From positions 121,481 through 185,480 of the forward strand of contig JXTC01000452.1 of assembly GCA_002914845.1 (NCBI GenBank): 64,000 nt of DNA, read 5' to 3'. Position numbers and translations under genes: made by a program. Shown one piece after another: positions 13,135 through 25,559 of this stretch. This stretch comes from Trema orientale (taxonomy: Eukaryota > Streptophyta > Magnoliopsida > Rosales > Cannabaceae). The notes below the pieces were generated by a model that saw only the letters and a program-made list of their open reading frames with translations, did no database searches and was not told where the DNA came from. The stretch's first letter is position 1; each line of letters starts with the position of its first letter.

Positions 13135-14438
13135 GGGAAAAAGACACGTAGTACTACCTTTTGATAAATAATACCAAGAATACTATGTCCAAACTTTTAC
13201 TTATTTTTATATTTTTTTTTTTAGAAAAATAACAAATTCTTGCTAAGAAAGACTAAATAACGTCTTAAAATTTATATCTTTTCTTGTTTCTTTTTGCTAC
13301 TAGTTTACTTATAGCTGATCACTCTTAAAGCTAATTACCAATTTATTATTAGAAATCATAAACTAATTGATTTTTGGAAACTAAAAACTAAATTGGTTAC
13401 TAAAAACCAACAACTATATTGGTTTTCACCATAAATATCATAACTATTTAGTTAATAAAAACTAAAAACTAAATTAGTTTCTATCATAAAAAGTAGAACT
13501 ATTTGGTTAATTCAATTATTGATTACTAGAAACCAATTTGATTATTGGAAACTAGTTGCTAGAATTCAAAAACCAATATATATTTCTATTGCTTTTACTT
13601 CAGAAATATAATTACTTAATTTGAAAATTTGATCATATTCTTCAGCGTCCTTGTTCAATGCCTCACCCAATTCCTGCTACATGCTATTTTTCAAAAAGAA
13701 AATCACAATAACTTTCAGGAAACTTTCATTATTTCCTGTGATTTGAAAAAGAAACCACAATGGTTTCTAGGAAATTTTTGTGGTTTCCTGTTATTTACTT
13801 AGCTACAGGGTAATCTGCTAAAAGGAAACCACGATGGTTTCCTGTAATTTATTTAGCTACAGGACATTCTGCAAAAAAAAAACCACAATGGTTTTCCGGA
13901 AATGCTCATGGTTTTATGTGATTTACTTACGTACAGGATATTCGGAAACCACAATAGTTTTCTGTGATTTATTTAGCTACAGGACATTTTGCAAAAAAGA
14001 AACCACAATGATTTTCCAAAAATGTTCATGGTTTCATGTGATTTACTTACGTACAGGATATTCGACTAAAGAAAACTAAAATAGTTTCCAGGAAACTTTT
14101 GTACTTTCCTGTGATTTACTTACGTACAGGGCTTTCGGCTAAAGGAAATCAAACTGGTTTCTAGGAAACCTTTGCGGTTTCCTGTGATTTACTTACTTGC
14201 AGAACATTCCACTAACAGGAAACCAAATTAAACCAAAGTGGTTTCTAAGAAACTTTTGTGGTTTTCTGTAAAAAAAAAAAAAAAAAAGATGACTTATTTA
14301 CTAAAATTCTACTGCGTTTTCTAACTTTCAAAGTATTTAGAAAAATGCCATAAAAAGATCGTACGGAATTTTATTATTTTTGAAAGGTCGTAAATTTAGT
14401 ATTATTTTTTGAAAAATAGGTATAAGTGTCCAAAATCT
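13135..14438. mobile_element. Mutator-like non-autonomous element, only in copy A
   Basis: Copy B reads straight through this site (33655-33670). In copy A the site is flanked by an exact 9-bp direct repeat GCTAAAAAA at 13126-13134 and 14439-14447. Ends are imperfect inverted repeats: GACACGTAGTACTACCTTTT at the left against GACACTTATACCTATTTTTC at the inverted right, both followed by AATAATAC. A 9-bp target duplication with long degenerate ends fits the Mutator superfamily. The interior is tandem-repetitive. The alternative is a deletion in copy B between 9-bp direct repeats; the inverted ends favour insertion. Confidence 0.65.
13690..14270. repeat. ~73-bp palindrome-rich minisatellite
   Basis: Units share GTGATTTACTTACGTACAGG and a self-complementary core GAAACCACAATGGTTTC. 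The TACAGG landmark recurs at about 13804, 13858, 13932, 13978, 14052 and 14125, then as TTGCAG at about 14196, giving full units of 72-74 bp and two shortened ones. An 81-residue ORF across it is an artefact of the repetition. Confidence 0.8.
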
Positions 14439-14739
14439 GCTAAAAAATCCAAGAAATTGACCTGGGTAGTACTAATTTAGCAAAAATGACTTTTTTAGTA
14501 GTTTTTTTTTAAATTAACATTTCTAGTAGTATGACAAATTGTGTAAGAGAGACAACACAATTTGCGACTATAAAATTATGGCTTTTTTAGGCCTAATCAA
14601 TAGTCACAAATTGTGTGACCTTCTATCACACAGGATCATACAACATTAAAATACTACTGAAAAGGTCATTTTTCAAAACACTCATAGAAAAGTCATTCTA
14701 GTCAAAATTATGACTACTTATGTGAATTTCCCTAAGAAA

Positions 14740-15180
14740 TTTATACCTTGAACCTGTTTTTAAAACTTATTTTCATAAATACTCGTTTTTACTTTTTTTT
14801 TTTTTTCAAAAATACACATTTTTATGGTCCATATTTCATATGCAAAATATAAGTGATCCACATTTACAATGTAAATTTTATCCATGAGGTACACATTTCA
14901 TGTGTAAAATATGAATGGTATACATTTACAATATAAATTTTTACTACGATTTATTATTTTAAATATAAATTTGACCTATAATATACATTTTAAAATATGT
15001 GCTAATTTTTAGTGTAATTTTTATTCATAAAATGTAGACTATTGTATATATTTAATGTATAAAATATATACCAGTATATATTTCATGTGTAAAATAGTGA
15101 TAGTCTATATTTCTCAAAAAACGAGTATTTATGAAATAAAAATTAAAAAAAAAGATATTTATGAAAATATAGTTTTGAAA
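14740..15180. mobile_element. MITE truncated by the duplication breakpoint (copy A)
   Basis: This begins GAAATTTATACC and contains repeated CATTTACAATGTAAATTT-type and CATGTGTAAAATAT-type segments. Its right side carries CATAAATACTCGTTTTTTG-like inverted sequence, but it stops at TAGTTTTGAAA and is joined directly to the start of copy B. The complete version is at 33962-34462. Confidence 0.65.
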
Positions 15181-17795
15181 ACTAGCCATATTTTTCTTGG
15201 GTTAGTTTAGTAGGGCTCACCTTACTAACGTATTAGCGCAAGTGGGAAAATACGGGTCAATGATCTTGCATATAGTTTCACTGCATCCTATTTAGTCGAG
15301 ATAGAATGACTCACTCTCCGAACCTGCCACATTTTTTTAACTATAGTCATTAAGTTGTCCAAGGTTACCCACTATTGGGGTCCACTCCAAACTAGTTTAG
15401 CTCTGTTTCTATATATAGTTGAATAGACAATGACCAACTCTTTCAAGTTTGATTTAAGTTTGATAAGTATTGAATTCGAAGATCAATAAGAATATTAAGT
15501 TCGATGAAAGAACAACCCATTCTTCAAACGTCAATAGTCGATTGGTGAAAGATTAAAAAGAATGGAATTTCAGAGTTGGGCAAAAGGGCTCATCCTCCTC
15601 ACTTTGAGAATTCTATCTTGACTACTTCCATATGTCTCACTCTTTTTATTGGTATTGTTGTGTCTGAAATTGTGTTTTCTTCGTTACCCTTCATATTGAG
15701 AAAAGCTTTTATTAGCTTCAAAATGGCTCTTCCTCTTAGAAAATAGGGCCATCAGAGAGATCAAGGCGCAAAGGCATTGTACCAACTTTGGTGGTGGTGG
15801 TCATCAGCTATATGACTGCTATTCTTGATTTCTTAAGCTTTAGCGATGATGCCGATGAGGATCAGAGAATCCTCAACTATATCGAGGATTGTTCATGTGG
15901 TCAAATCTATTTTTTCGACCAACATGCATTTGTTTTCAACTTTTGATCATTGTTGAGTATAGTGGAATATTAGTTACCCCACCATACTAAATGTCCTACT
16001 CATAGTCATCCTTATTTTCTTATTCGTGTTACTCTTACTTTCTAGATTTATCTTGACAAAAAATGAGATTTCACACTATCTTCCCAATAGGATTTTCCAT
16101 TTTTTTTTAAATGTTTGATAATTATTCATTCACAAATACCATTAGATTTTAGATATGTGTGAGGTTTGTTGGTTTTGTATAACTTTTGTGTGTTTTATGG
16201 TTGTATTTAAATCTAAAAAGCTTAAGAACATCAAAATCAATCTCTGCAAAATATACATCATGATATTAGTTAAAAAATTAACTTAAGTGACAAAAGTGAT
16301 TTGAGATAATTGAAAATGCATCTCTTACGAAATTTAGTTGTGTATGTGCATGTTATTTGTATCCCGTGCATAATTTCCTTTTTTTTCTTTCTTTTTATGG
16401 GGACTAGGAAGCACAATTTCTCCTTCTTAGTTATTAGGATGACATAATAGTTATTTACTTGCCTATATGAACTACCTCACATATTTGTAATTTGATTTTT
16501 ATATCGAGTTTATTATCATACAACATTGTTTGATTCCTCTTTATTCAAAAAGTTTCGAATAGTCCTTTTCTTGTTTCTATTTTTTCATATTATCTAAATT
16601 TCTTTTTTGTCTTTTTTGTTTTTCTTTTATATTTTATAGTTGCAACCAAATAATTAAAATATTAAATACTCAAATTTATTCCTAAAAATTATATACAATT
16701 TTCTAAAAAATAAAAAAAAATAGTTGGGTGTTTGTTAATGAATTTAGGGATGGTTTGACTATTTAATTAATTTTGTATGGTAATTATCATTTTATAAAAT
16801 AATTTTGACTAAATCACATAATAATTTTGATCTAATTTGGCGTCAGTTTAGTATTGCTATTTATATGTTTGCAGAATTTATAAGGATAATTATCTAGTAT
16901 GTATTTTTTTTAACCTATCTATATATCTATAAGTATTTTTTTTTAACCATTGGATCATTATCTGATGGCTACCATAATTTGAGTAAGTTGAAAAAATAAT
17001 AATAAATGCACATTATTTAATGTTCTTTATCTCTTTACTTTTTACAATGAAAAAAACGTGCATGTTGAATTTAATTAGACAAAACAATACCTAAGTTTGA
17101 AAAAAAAAAAACTTTTGGAGTGATACCCAATTTATAATTATGAGAAAGCTTAAAGCTAAAGCCAAAAACTAGAATTTTTAGCTTCTCAAAACTGACGTTG
17201 GAAGTGGGTGAATTATGGGCCAATCATTTTTGAAATTTTTTTACGAAATAGTCTATTTCCGAACGTTACTTTATATATAACAAAAAACTTATTTATCAAA
17301 TACTAGTTGTAGTAAAAATTATTCCACAGTTAGAAGCATGAACTCTAATGGCATGTTTGATTTGGTGGAATCAACTCTGTAATGAAATCCTCATTATCAT
17401 TCAATTATTTGCTTTGATATTTAAACAAAGGAATAGAATTCTTTTGGAATCATAATTCCATTATTTAGTGGAATAACAATTCCACCCAAAAAAACTATGT
17501 AATCATAATTCCAAAATTTTGTTTTTATTTTTAAAACATCACTTATAAGGGTATTTTGGTCAATATAATGCTTATTCGGTTATTTCATTCTATTATACTA
17601 TATCAACCAAATAATATAATATCATTTCTATTCTTCTTTCAATTTCACTTCATTACAATTCTCATTATCATTCCTATTCTATTCCACGAACCAAACATTC
17701 TATTCTACCAACCAAACATGACCTAAAAGCTATCCTAAATTGATCAAACGGATAGATATTACAAACTAATATGTTTTTCCATTCATTTTTATAAT

Positions 17796-17950
17796 GAATA
17801 ATGCTATAGGGCACCAGTGGTGCCCAGCACCACAGTGATGTGTCAGTCTGTCATTGAATAATCATAATTATAATTTAAGTGGGGTCTATGTGGGACCTAG
17901 TTTATTAATTAAATCATCCAGTGACAAACAGACATGTCACTGTGGTGCTC
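17796..17950. mobile_element. 155-bp MITE inserted only in copy B
   Basis: Flanked by the 9-bp direct repeat TTTTATAAT (17787-17795 and 17951-17959). Copy A has a single TTTTTATAATTAACC at the same place, i.e. an empty site. The left end GAATAATGCTATAGGGCACC resembles the MITE at 11957. The right end, inverted, begins GAGCACCACAGTGACATGTC and matches a position about 30 bp inside the left end, so the right terminus is shorter. Confidence 0.8.
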
Positions 17951-18895
17951 TTTTATAATTAACCAAACTATACCCAAAAACCAAAAAAAAGAAAGAAAAC
18001 AAGTGCACTTTATCTTTTTCTCAAGTTAACCGTTTGTGCCTTGGGCTTGGGCTACTTGGCTTGGTACTCCCTCACGCGCCATCAACGTTACCCACGCTCG
18101 AGAATCTGAATGATGAAGCGTGGCTGCTGCAAAGCCATGAGTCCGTGACAAAAATAGTACACATGCTGACCACAGTAACTACAGTAGTAATTTGGAACGC
18201 GAATTAATTATTTACAAAGGGGTTAATTAGCCAATAGCAAAATACCACGTGTTAAGAACCATTGATCAAAGTTAGTCTGATAAGGAAAACATACATTTTT
18301 GTAAAGAAAAAAGGAAAAAAAAAAAGAAAAAGAAAAAGGAAGAACCAGTTTAAATAATAAAGAAGGGGCTCTTTGCAAAATGGCTAAATTTCAGGCCTCT
18401 TGGAACCATATGCCCAGTTTCCAAATACTATAGCTATTTTGTGTATAAGTAATGATAGAGACACTAAAATATTGCATAAAAAACTTACACATGGTAAGTA
18501 TTCCAATCTTATTGACACCCCACGGCATATTAAGGCACCCATTTTTAATTTTTTTTTACTACGCATTTACTTTGATGTGCAAAGGCAAAGCACTGTATAG
18601 AGTATAATTATACACTTTTTTTTACCTTAAAATTTTACAAAATTGAGTGGTATTAACAATTGACTTTTTTTTTTGGTTGAGATAAAATTAACAGTTGATC
18701 TTTATTAACTTCATACACGTCCTAAATGTTTTTTCGGAAACTTTTTTCCTTCAACCCTGTTAACTAATTTTTTAAGTTCGAAAATAATGTTCATCAATGA
18801 ACTAATATGAGGATGGAATAGAATTGAATGATTGGAGAATAAATATTACCGATTGACCTCATTAATAACAATTTGTACATCTTAGATTGGTAGGC

Positions 18896-18900
<5 letters not shown>

Positions 18901-18926
<26 letters not shown>
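18901..18926. repeat. (GA)n microsatellite
   Basis: A pure GA run in copy B; copy A at about 10780-10795 has a shorter, interrupted GAGAGA run, so the repeat changed length after duplication. Another GA run lies near 24355 inside the Helitron. Confidence 0.8.
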
Positions 18927-19974
18927 ATAATATCTTGAAGGGGAAAATGAATGAATGGTTCTGGAATTTTCTTAAGAAAAATTAAGATAATAAGGTGCAT
19001 GGGGTGTGAGAATGAAATAGTTAATCAGGGGGAAAAAAAATAATGGTTGGAGTACAAGATCTTAAAGAGAAACATAAATAAAGATCGATATTGGAATTTC
19101 CCAAAAAAAGGGAAAAAAAAAAAAAGATATGCGGTGTGAGAAGGAAATACTAATAATACAAAAAAAAGTTGGAGAACAAGATCATGAATGGGAAAATAAT
19201 GAATAAAGATTGTGAGATTTTCTTTTTAAAAAAAATAAAAAATAAAAAAAGGTAACAAATAATGGGGTGTGAGATTAGAATGACAACGGCGAGGATCCTA
19301 TGTGTTTCCTTTGCTCCTCCAGTCAACGTGACTTGACAAGCACAAATATGAAATAAGTGCAAGTGAATGCCATAAAAATTAGCTGACAATGGGTTGTTCC
19401 AATGCCATTCATGACTACTAGTACTAGCAACACTATTGTTTAAGCACCTTTGACCTTCACAATCGTACGTTGGTACTTCTATACTGTTTACTACTTATAA
19501 TAATTTGACTACGGTTTTTCTTCTTTTATTTTTATTTTAATTTTTGTTTACCTAGGTTAATTTTCAAAGTAAATTTCCACATTTGGGGTCTGATAAATGA
19601 TAATCCAAATACTTGGAACATTTTATCTTTTAATAACAGTGTATATATATATATGCGTGGTTAATAGATTTGCCGGTGCTTGAAGCCATGAATGGTCAAG
19701 GCATTCATTTTATGAGATTGACCAAGGACTCGGAGTAAATAAGAGATTGACCAATTGATCGAAGAAAAAAAATCAGATGTTATGATTTGTAAAGCAATGG
19801 ATCATTAATGATAGGGTTGGTGAAGTTAACATTTCAGCAATTAGTTTGGTCAAAAAATATCAAGTTTTGACTTTTCCCAAACTGGATAGTGGGAAACTAA
19901 ATTTTGGTTCCTTTAATAAACATGCCATTTTTTTTAGGTCGAGTTTCAATTAATTATTTTGATATTATTATATA

Positions 19975-20328
19975 GGGATAATTGTAAAAAAATACTCTCA
20001 TGTTAGGATATTCTGCAATTTAAACCCTGAATTTTGGATTCCGCAAAATAATATCTTGAGATTAGAATTTCTGAAAATTAATACCCTTTGTTGATTTTTA
20101 ACTGATAAAATACAATAATATCCTCAAAATTAAGATGAATAATATGGATTAATCTAGTTTTAATTGAGGATATTATTATTTTTTCGTACCTAAAATTGGT
20201 CAAAAAATCTGTCCAGGGTATTAATTTTCAAAAATTCTTAATCTCAAAGTATTATTTTGCAGAATCCAAACTTCAGGGTTTAAATTGCAGAACACCCAAA
20301 CTTCAGGGTATTTTTTTGCAGTTATCCC
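19975..20328. mobile_element. 354-bp Mutator-like MITE
   Basis: Inverted ends are GGGATAATTGTAAAAAAATA at the left and GGGATAACTGCAAAAAAATA at the inverted right, 18 of 20 identical. The similarity continues into TTAGGATATTCTGCAATTTA-like and CTGCAATTTAAACC-like sequence. Exact 9-bp target duplications TATTATATA lie at 19966-19974 and 20329-20337, the hallmark of Mutator-type transposition. No ORF. It is absent from copy A, so it inserted after the duplication, and it ends 13 bp before the Helitron begins. Confidence 0.9.
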
Positions 20329-20430
20329 TATTATATATATATCTAAAGTTGAGGAATAAATCACTGTAGATGAACAGTGACACGCCTTTTGGGTTTTTTT
20401 TTTAAAAAATTTAAAAAACTACTCTTTAAG

Positions 20431-20830
20431 GCTTTGCAATTACGCTTATGTCCTTGAATTTCTGTCTATAACCTCCGTGTGGGTGTGGGTTTTGAGTCCT
20501 TTTAGTGTTAGTGTTTGTGATTTACTGAAAGGCCCTCGAATGGATGCTTGGCTAAGTGATTTCGATTTGGGCATTTGATAGGATTTTCACCCTTTAGTTG
20601 CTCTGCCTGATGCTCTTCACTCTCTTTCTTCTCGAATGGTCTCCTTCTCTCTTCTTTCTGAACCAGATGCTCTTTTCTTCCTCTTTCTTGAAATCTTTTC
20701 CTTTTCTCTTTGTCTTGGTTTAGTTATTGTCTTCTTCGATCGTCCTTCTCTTTGTTTTTCTATTGGATCTGTTATAAACTATAAATTTTTTATACCCTTT
20801 CTTCCGGTGCTTCTTCTCGATCCTCTTCGA
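20431..20830. repeat. Direct repeat inside the Helitron, copy 1
   Basis: Begins GCTTTGCAATTACGCTTATG and includes GGATGCTTGGCTAAGTGATT and CTGATGCTCTTCACTCTCTT. It matches 23101-23500 (copy 2), which begins GCTCTGCGATTACGCTTATG. The spacing between copies is about 2.67 kb. Either an internal duplication or two captures of the same sequence. Confidence 0.75.
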
Positions 20831-20954
20831 TTTTGGGGTGTTTTCTTTTTTCTTTTTTTTCCCCCTTTCTTCCTGTCGTTCATCTTTGTTCCTTTGCTTT
20901 TGATTCTTTTCTTTCAGTTTTTGTTTTCGAGTCTTTAGTTTGTTGATGTAGATC

Positions 20955-21290
20955 TAGCGGATCTTATTCTCGGTGTGGTGCTTACCTCTTTTAGTCTGGT
21001 ATTTTTTCATCCTATAATTATATTTTGCATAATTATTTTTTCTCTTTGATGTTATCTCTGCTATGGATCATTGTTCTATTATATTCTTGCTCCTCTGGAT
21101 TTTGTTGTGTATTTTGCTCCTCAGGATCTTATTGCGGGTATGCTGTTCTCCTCTTTTTGTCTGGTATTTTTTCATCCTGTAATTTTATTTTGTATAATTA
21201 TTTCTTCTGTGTGATATTATCTTTGTTATGAATCATTGTTTTCTTGCATTCTTGCTCCTCTGGATCTTATGGATGGTGTGGTGCTCTCCT
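20955..21290. repeat. ~140-165-bp tandem repeat inside the Helitron, 2-2.5 units
   Basis: GGATCTTATT followed by TCTGGTATTTTTTCATCCT and a TAATTATTT-type stretch occurs from about 20958 and again from about 21122. A third partial unit (GGATCTTATGGATGGTGTGG) begins at about 21260. Several short ORFs here are by-products of T-richness. Confidence 0.7.
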
Positions 21291-23100
21291 AGTTTTTTCT
21301 TTCGTTATCTATCACAAATAGTTACTGGTTATTTTTTTTGTTTCTATTCTTCTTTGTTGTAGGGAAATTTGTTCATTATATCTTTCTGTTGTACTTCAAT
21401 ATGTGTATGCTTTAGATTTGTTGGTTTTTCGGCTATTGATATGCGCTTCCAATTAATGGGCCAATGAGTCTGTCAATTTTGGGTTTTATGATTTTTGGGC
21501 TGGGTTTTATTTTCTGTTTATTTTGATTAGGCTTTTTGTTGTAATTACTACAAATATATACATATATACGTATATATATATGTATGTATGTGTATACATC
21601 TATGTCTGTCGTTTTACAATCTGGGCTATTCTCTGGAGTATTCTCGGGACTTCCTATTTTTTTTGGTCCTTTCTTTTTTGGCTGTGATATTTATTATGTA
21701 TTTACTATGTGTTTAAGATTTTTTATCCTAATCATGACTTCTGTTTTCCTTATTAATGCTCTGTCTTTTCGTATTTATAGTCTTAGTACTGTATATATAC
21801 TTTAATTAAAAAGAGATTAGAACAATGAAGATATTTCTGTTTTTTTTTTTACTCTAAATATATCTCTGGAAGCTTTTTTATATGTTAGGAAAGTAATATT
21901 GGAATTTACTGTTTGTTAAGTTTAGGCTTTTGTGTTGGATAAGTTTCTGACCTTTTTTTAAAAAAAAATATTTATTTTATTATGTATTCTATTGGGGTAT
22001 TGCCACCTGTTTAATATTAGTCCAGTACCTCTTATACAGTTTTTGATCTTATTTGATTATGCTTGCCTGTTCCCTAACTGTGCTCACCACATTTTACCTC
22101 TCTTTATCATCCTTCCTGCCTATAGTTCACTAAGATAACGGTTACCTTCTTTTACTGTATCCACTGTGTTTAAACCTGCTTTCTGTGCTCTACTTACAAT
22201 CTGTACTTTGTTGAGAGTTGGTTGCAAGAGCTGTCTTTCTGTGAAGTATTTCAGGTATTACATATATTTATTATGTTTTGATCTCTGTCTTCATTTATAT
22301 CTTCCTTCTTCAACTTATATCTGTATTTTGTTCTTTTGTTAATTAATGTGTACTTCCTGCATTGGTGATATAGTATTGATGCATTTATTTCCTTACTATT
22401 ATGCTAAATATCATAAATTGTTGGAATATTTTATTAAATTCTGCTATATTTGAATCTGGTTGGATTTTGTTATGTCCTTCATTAATATACACTATTCATG
22501 TTGTATTTAGTATATGTAAGCATTTAAGTCTTTCTTTTTGGATTGGAAATGGTGAAGTGTGGTTGTGTCTGTTTTGTTACCTCTCTCTGTTTGATATCTT
22601 TCTTTTCTTTGCTTTGTGATTAAGTTATTATTCTTACCTTTTACTTCTTTTTGTCCCCCCTTACCTCATTCTGTGACTTCTTTTTTTAATTCCTGTCATT
22701 CACGGTTCCTTCTTTCTGCCTTCCCCCCTCCGCTTTTTTACTTAGTTCTATTGTGGTCCCTTCCAAGTCTACTTTATAATCCTTCACATTTGGCGATGAT
22801 GAGTATTTTTTTTTTTTTTAGGATCATGTAGAGTAATATGCTAACTACCCAAAGATTGATGTGTCTAATAGTATCTGTTATCACAGAGTAAACTTGGTTT
22901 GCTGTTAAAGAGTAGTTTCATGGTATTTATGTCCAAGGTATTGTAACAGTTGGTTGTTGGGTTAGAGCTCCTTCAGTAACTTTATTTCGATTTTAGTTTT
23001 CAAATTCTTTAGAACAAACTGAGGACATTACTGTTATAGATGAAGAATTCCTACCTTTTCTTCTTTTTTTCTTTTCTTGGGATTCAATGGTTTTTATAGG

Positions 23101-23500
23101 GCTCTGCGATTACGCTTATGCCCTTTAAATTCTTGCTGTAGCCATCCTGGGGTGTGGTTTTAAAGTCTTTTCATTATCAATGTTTGTGATTTTACCCAAG
23201 GAACCCTCGGATAGATGCTTGGCTTAAGTAATTCTAATAGGAGTTTTTTGGTTATTTGCTTGGGTTTTCTCTCTTCGTTGCTGCCCCTGATGCTCTTCAC
23301 TCTTGCTTTCCTCTCCAAACATCTCCTTTTCTCTTCTCCCTAGACTTAGTGCTCTTTTCTTTCCCTTTAGTCAGATGCTTTCTCTCTTCTTCTATTTTCA
23401 TTTGATTATTGTCCTCTGACAGACACCATCGTTAGTTCTGTTTTTCCCTTGGATCCATTTTAAACTCTTAGTTTCTCTCATTTTCCTTCGGTGGTGTGGT
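23101..23500. repeat. Direct repeat inside the Helitron, copy 2
   Basis: Partner of 20431-20830, clearly more diverged than copies A/B of the large duplication. The following 23500-25560 is very AT-rich with TA runs (about 23827-23845); I see no gene in it. Confidence 0.75.
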
Positions 23501-25559
23501 TTTTCTTTGTTTTAATTATTATTCACCTGGTAGTTTTTGGGCAGTCATAGGCTAATACTATTTTGATCCATCTGTTGTTACTTAATTGATATAATATATA
23601 TGGCAAGTTTTCTATTATACTAATAATGTTATCCGTGTTTATCTAATTGCCAGAAATATACACTCTTACATAAGGAGAAAATGATTTATTAGGTAGTTGG
23701 ATAAACACTTGCTGTATATTGATAATACTGTTAAATATCTGAGCCAAATATCTTATATATTCATGTATTAAATCAGCTATATTTATCCAGATATTATTAC
23801 ATAATTATAATACATGCAAAAAATTATATATATATATATATACATATAATCATTGGTGAACAACTTTACTACCTTGATTGACAAAGAAGAAGATGAAGGC
23901 TTTAATATGAAGGAAAAGAAAAGAAGAAGCAGAGTATATTATAATTATCATCATTGTAAAATTATCATATTATTGTAAAATTGTTAGATTAATTTTACTC
24001 ATATTATGTATTCGAATTTGTTCTACATGTAATGTAATACCTTATCTATATAGATAATATTTTTATTCTCATTTATTTTTTCATTTTACATAATATATAA
24101 TGAAAGCGTGATTACGATAAATCCGATAGCATATATATAGAGCGTACAACTTTTATTGAAAAAAAAAACCATAAAATATTACAAATATAGAAAAGCTATA
24201 AACATAATCTTAACATTACCATAGGATATTAAATACATCATACAAATTAATGAACTTAACGATTTAAATCAATTTATATTTGACCTTTATTCATAATCAT
24301 TAAAGTGTATGTAACACTTAATTCCATTTATTAAAAAATAAAAAGAAAAAAAAGAGAGAGAGAGAGAGTACAAAAACAATATTAATACTATAACAAAAAA
24401 AATAATATTACTACTATTAAGATATTTTCCATAACTAACATAAATTAATAAACTAAGTTACTTATTAGGTTAATTATAAAAAGATTAAAATGCAAAAAAT
24501 CCTAATCACATACATTATAAAATAAATTTTGATATAAAATTTTATTTTGACAACGAACAAATAAGCTCATATTCTTTTCTTAAAAAAAAAAGGCCATACT
24601 TTCGTTCAAAGCCAAGAAAAATAACGATAAGAAAAAATCTTATTAAAGTTGAAAAAAATTAATCAAATTAAAATAAGTAAAAAACTTAGGATTAAACCCA
24701 GAAAAAATATTAATATATACTTATTAAAAAAAAGGAAGAAAAAAAACTATGCAACTAAGAACAAAAACTAATAAAATAAAAAATAATATAGTTGAAAATA
24801 TCAATGATATAAAAAATTGAAACGAAAAAAGAGAGTATAAATCTTATTTAAAACTTAAATATCTATAAAGTATAGAAGTGATAATTAAAAAATTTTAAAA
24901 ATTATTAAAAAAAACAAAGATCCTAAATTTATATTACATGAGGAAATCATAAACAATAATAAATAATAAAAATTAAAGTACACACTTACAGTATATCTTT
25001 CCAAAAAATCTCATATTTTAAAAAAGACAGTTTATAAAATATATTTAACAATATTGATGTACAGATAATACCACAACAATAATATTGAAGATAATAAAAA
25101 CAATATTATAATATAATATCAAAAACTTAAGAACAAAAATATTTTAAACAGCTCTGACATAGTAATATCTATGTATTATTTAATTATCGAAAATCAAATT
25201 TACCTAATCTAAACAAACCAACTTAACAAGTAACAAAAAAAAAATGTGAAAAAAAATATGATAAATAATATTTTGTAACTATTTTATAATATTTGAATAA
25301 AAGTTATTAGCACACTAATATTTTCTTTTATTTTTGCCAGCTCAATAGATAATAAGAAAATGCCAGAAAATTTCTTACTATCATGACGTCAGTGTAAACG
25401 ACGTCATCACTGTCTTTTGAATGAAGATTCTTCAACTGGCTACGATAATGATTCAAATCATTAATATGACGGTCCCAGCATTATTTCAGAAAATTTGTAT
25501 CAATCAAAGCTCACTTCAGTGCAAAGCTTTGAAAATTCTGACAAATACATTTTTCACTT

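Larger units (their letters stand above)
7233..15180. repeat. Tandem segmental duplication, copy A
   Basis: From ACTAGCCATATTTTTCTTGG at 7233 the sequence is collinear with 15181 onward. It differs by scattered substitutions, mostly transitions, and small indels; by eye roughly 3-10 percent depending on the stretch. The match runs to the A/B junction at 15180, apart from one extra 1.3-kb element in A at 13135. Without that element and its 9-bp duplication A is 6635 bp. No intact gene is visible. The unit contains MITE-like sequences (around 9370-9735, 11957-12138 and 14740-15180), an internal ~290-bp imperfect duplication (about 12590-13130) and a GA run near 10780. Confidence 0.9.

Noticed and set aside
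13834-14079. 81-residue ORF with repeated peptide
   Set aside because: Produced by the 73-bp minisatellite; the unit length is not a multiple of three and the frame does not persist.
20636-22831. Several Phe/Leu/Ser-rich plus-strand ORFs inside the Helitron
   Set aside because: T-rich non-coding DNA; no domain, no splice logic and the repeats within do not keep frame.
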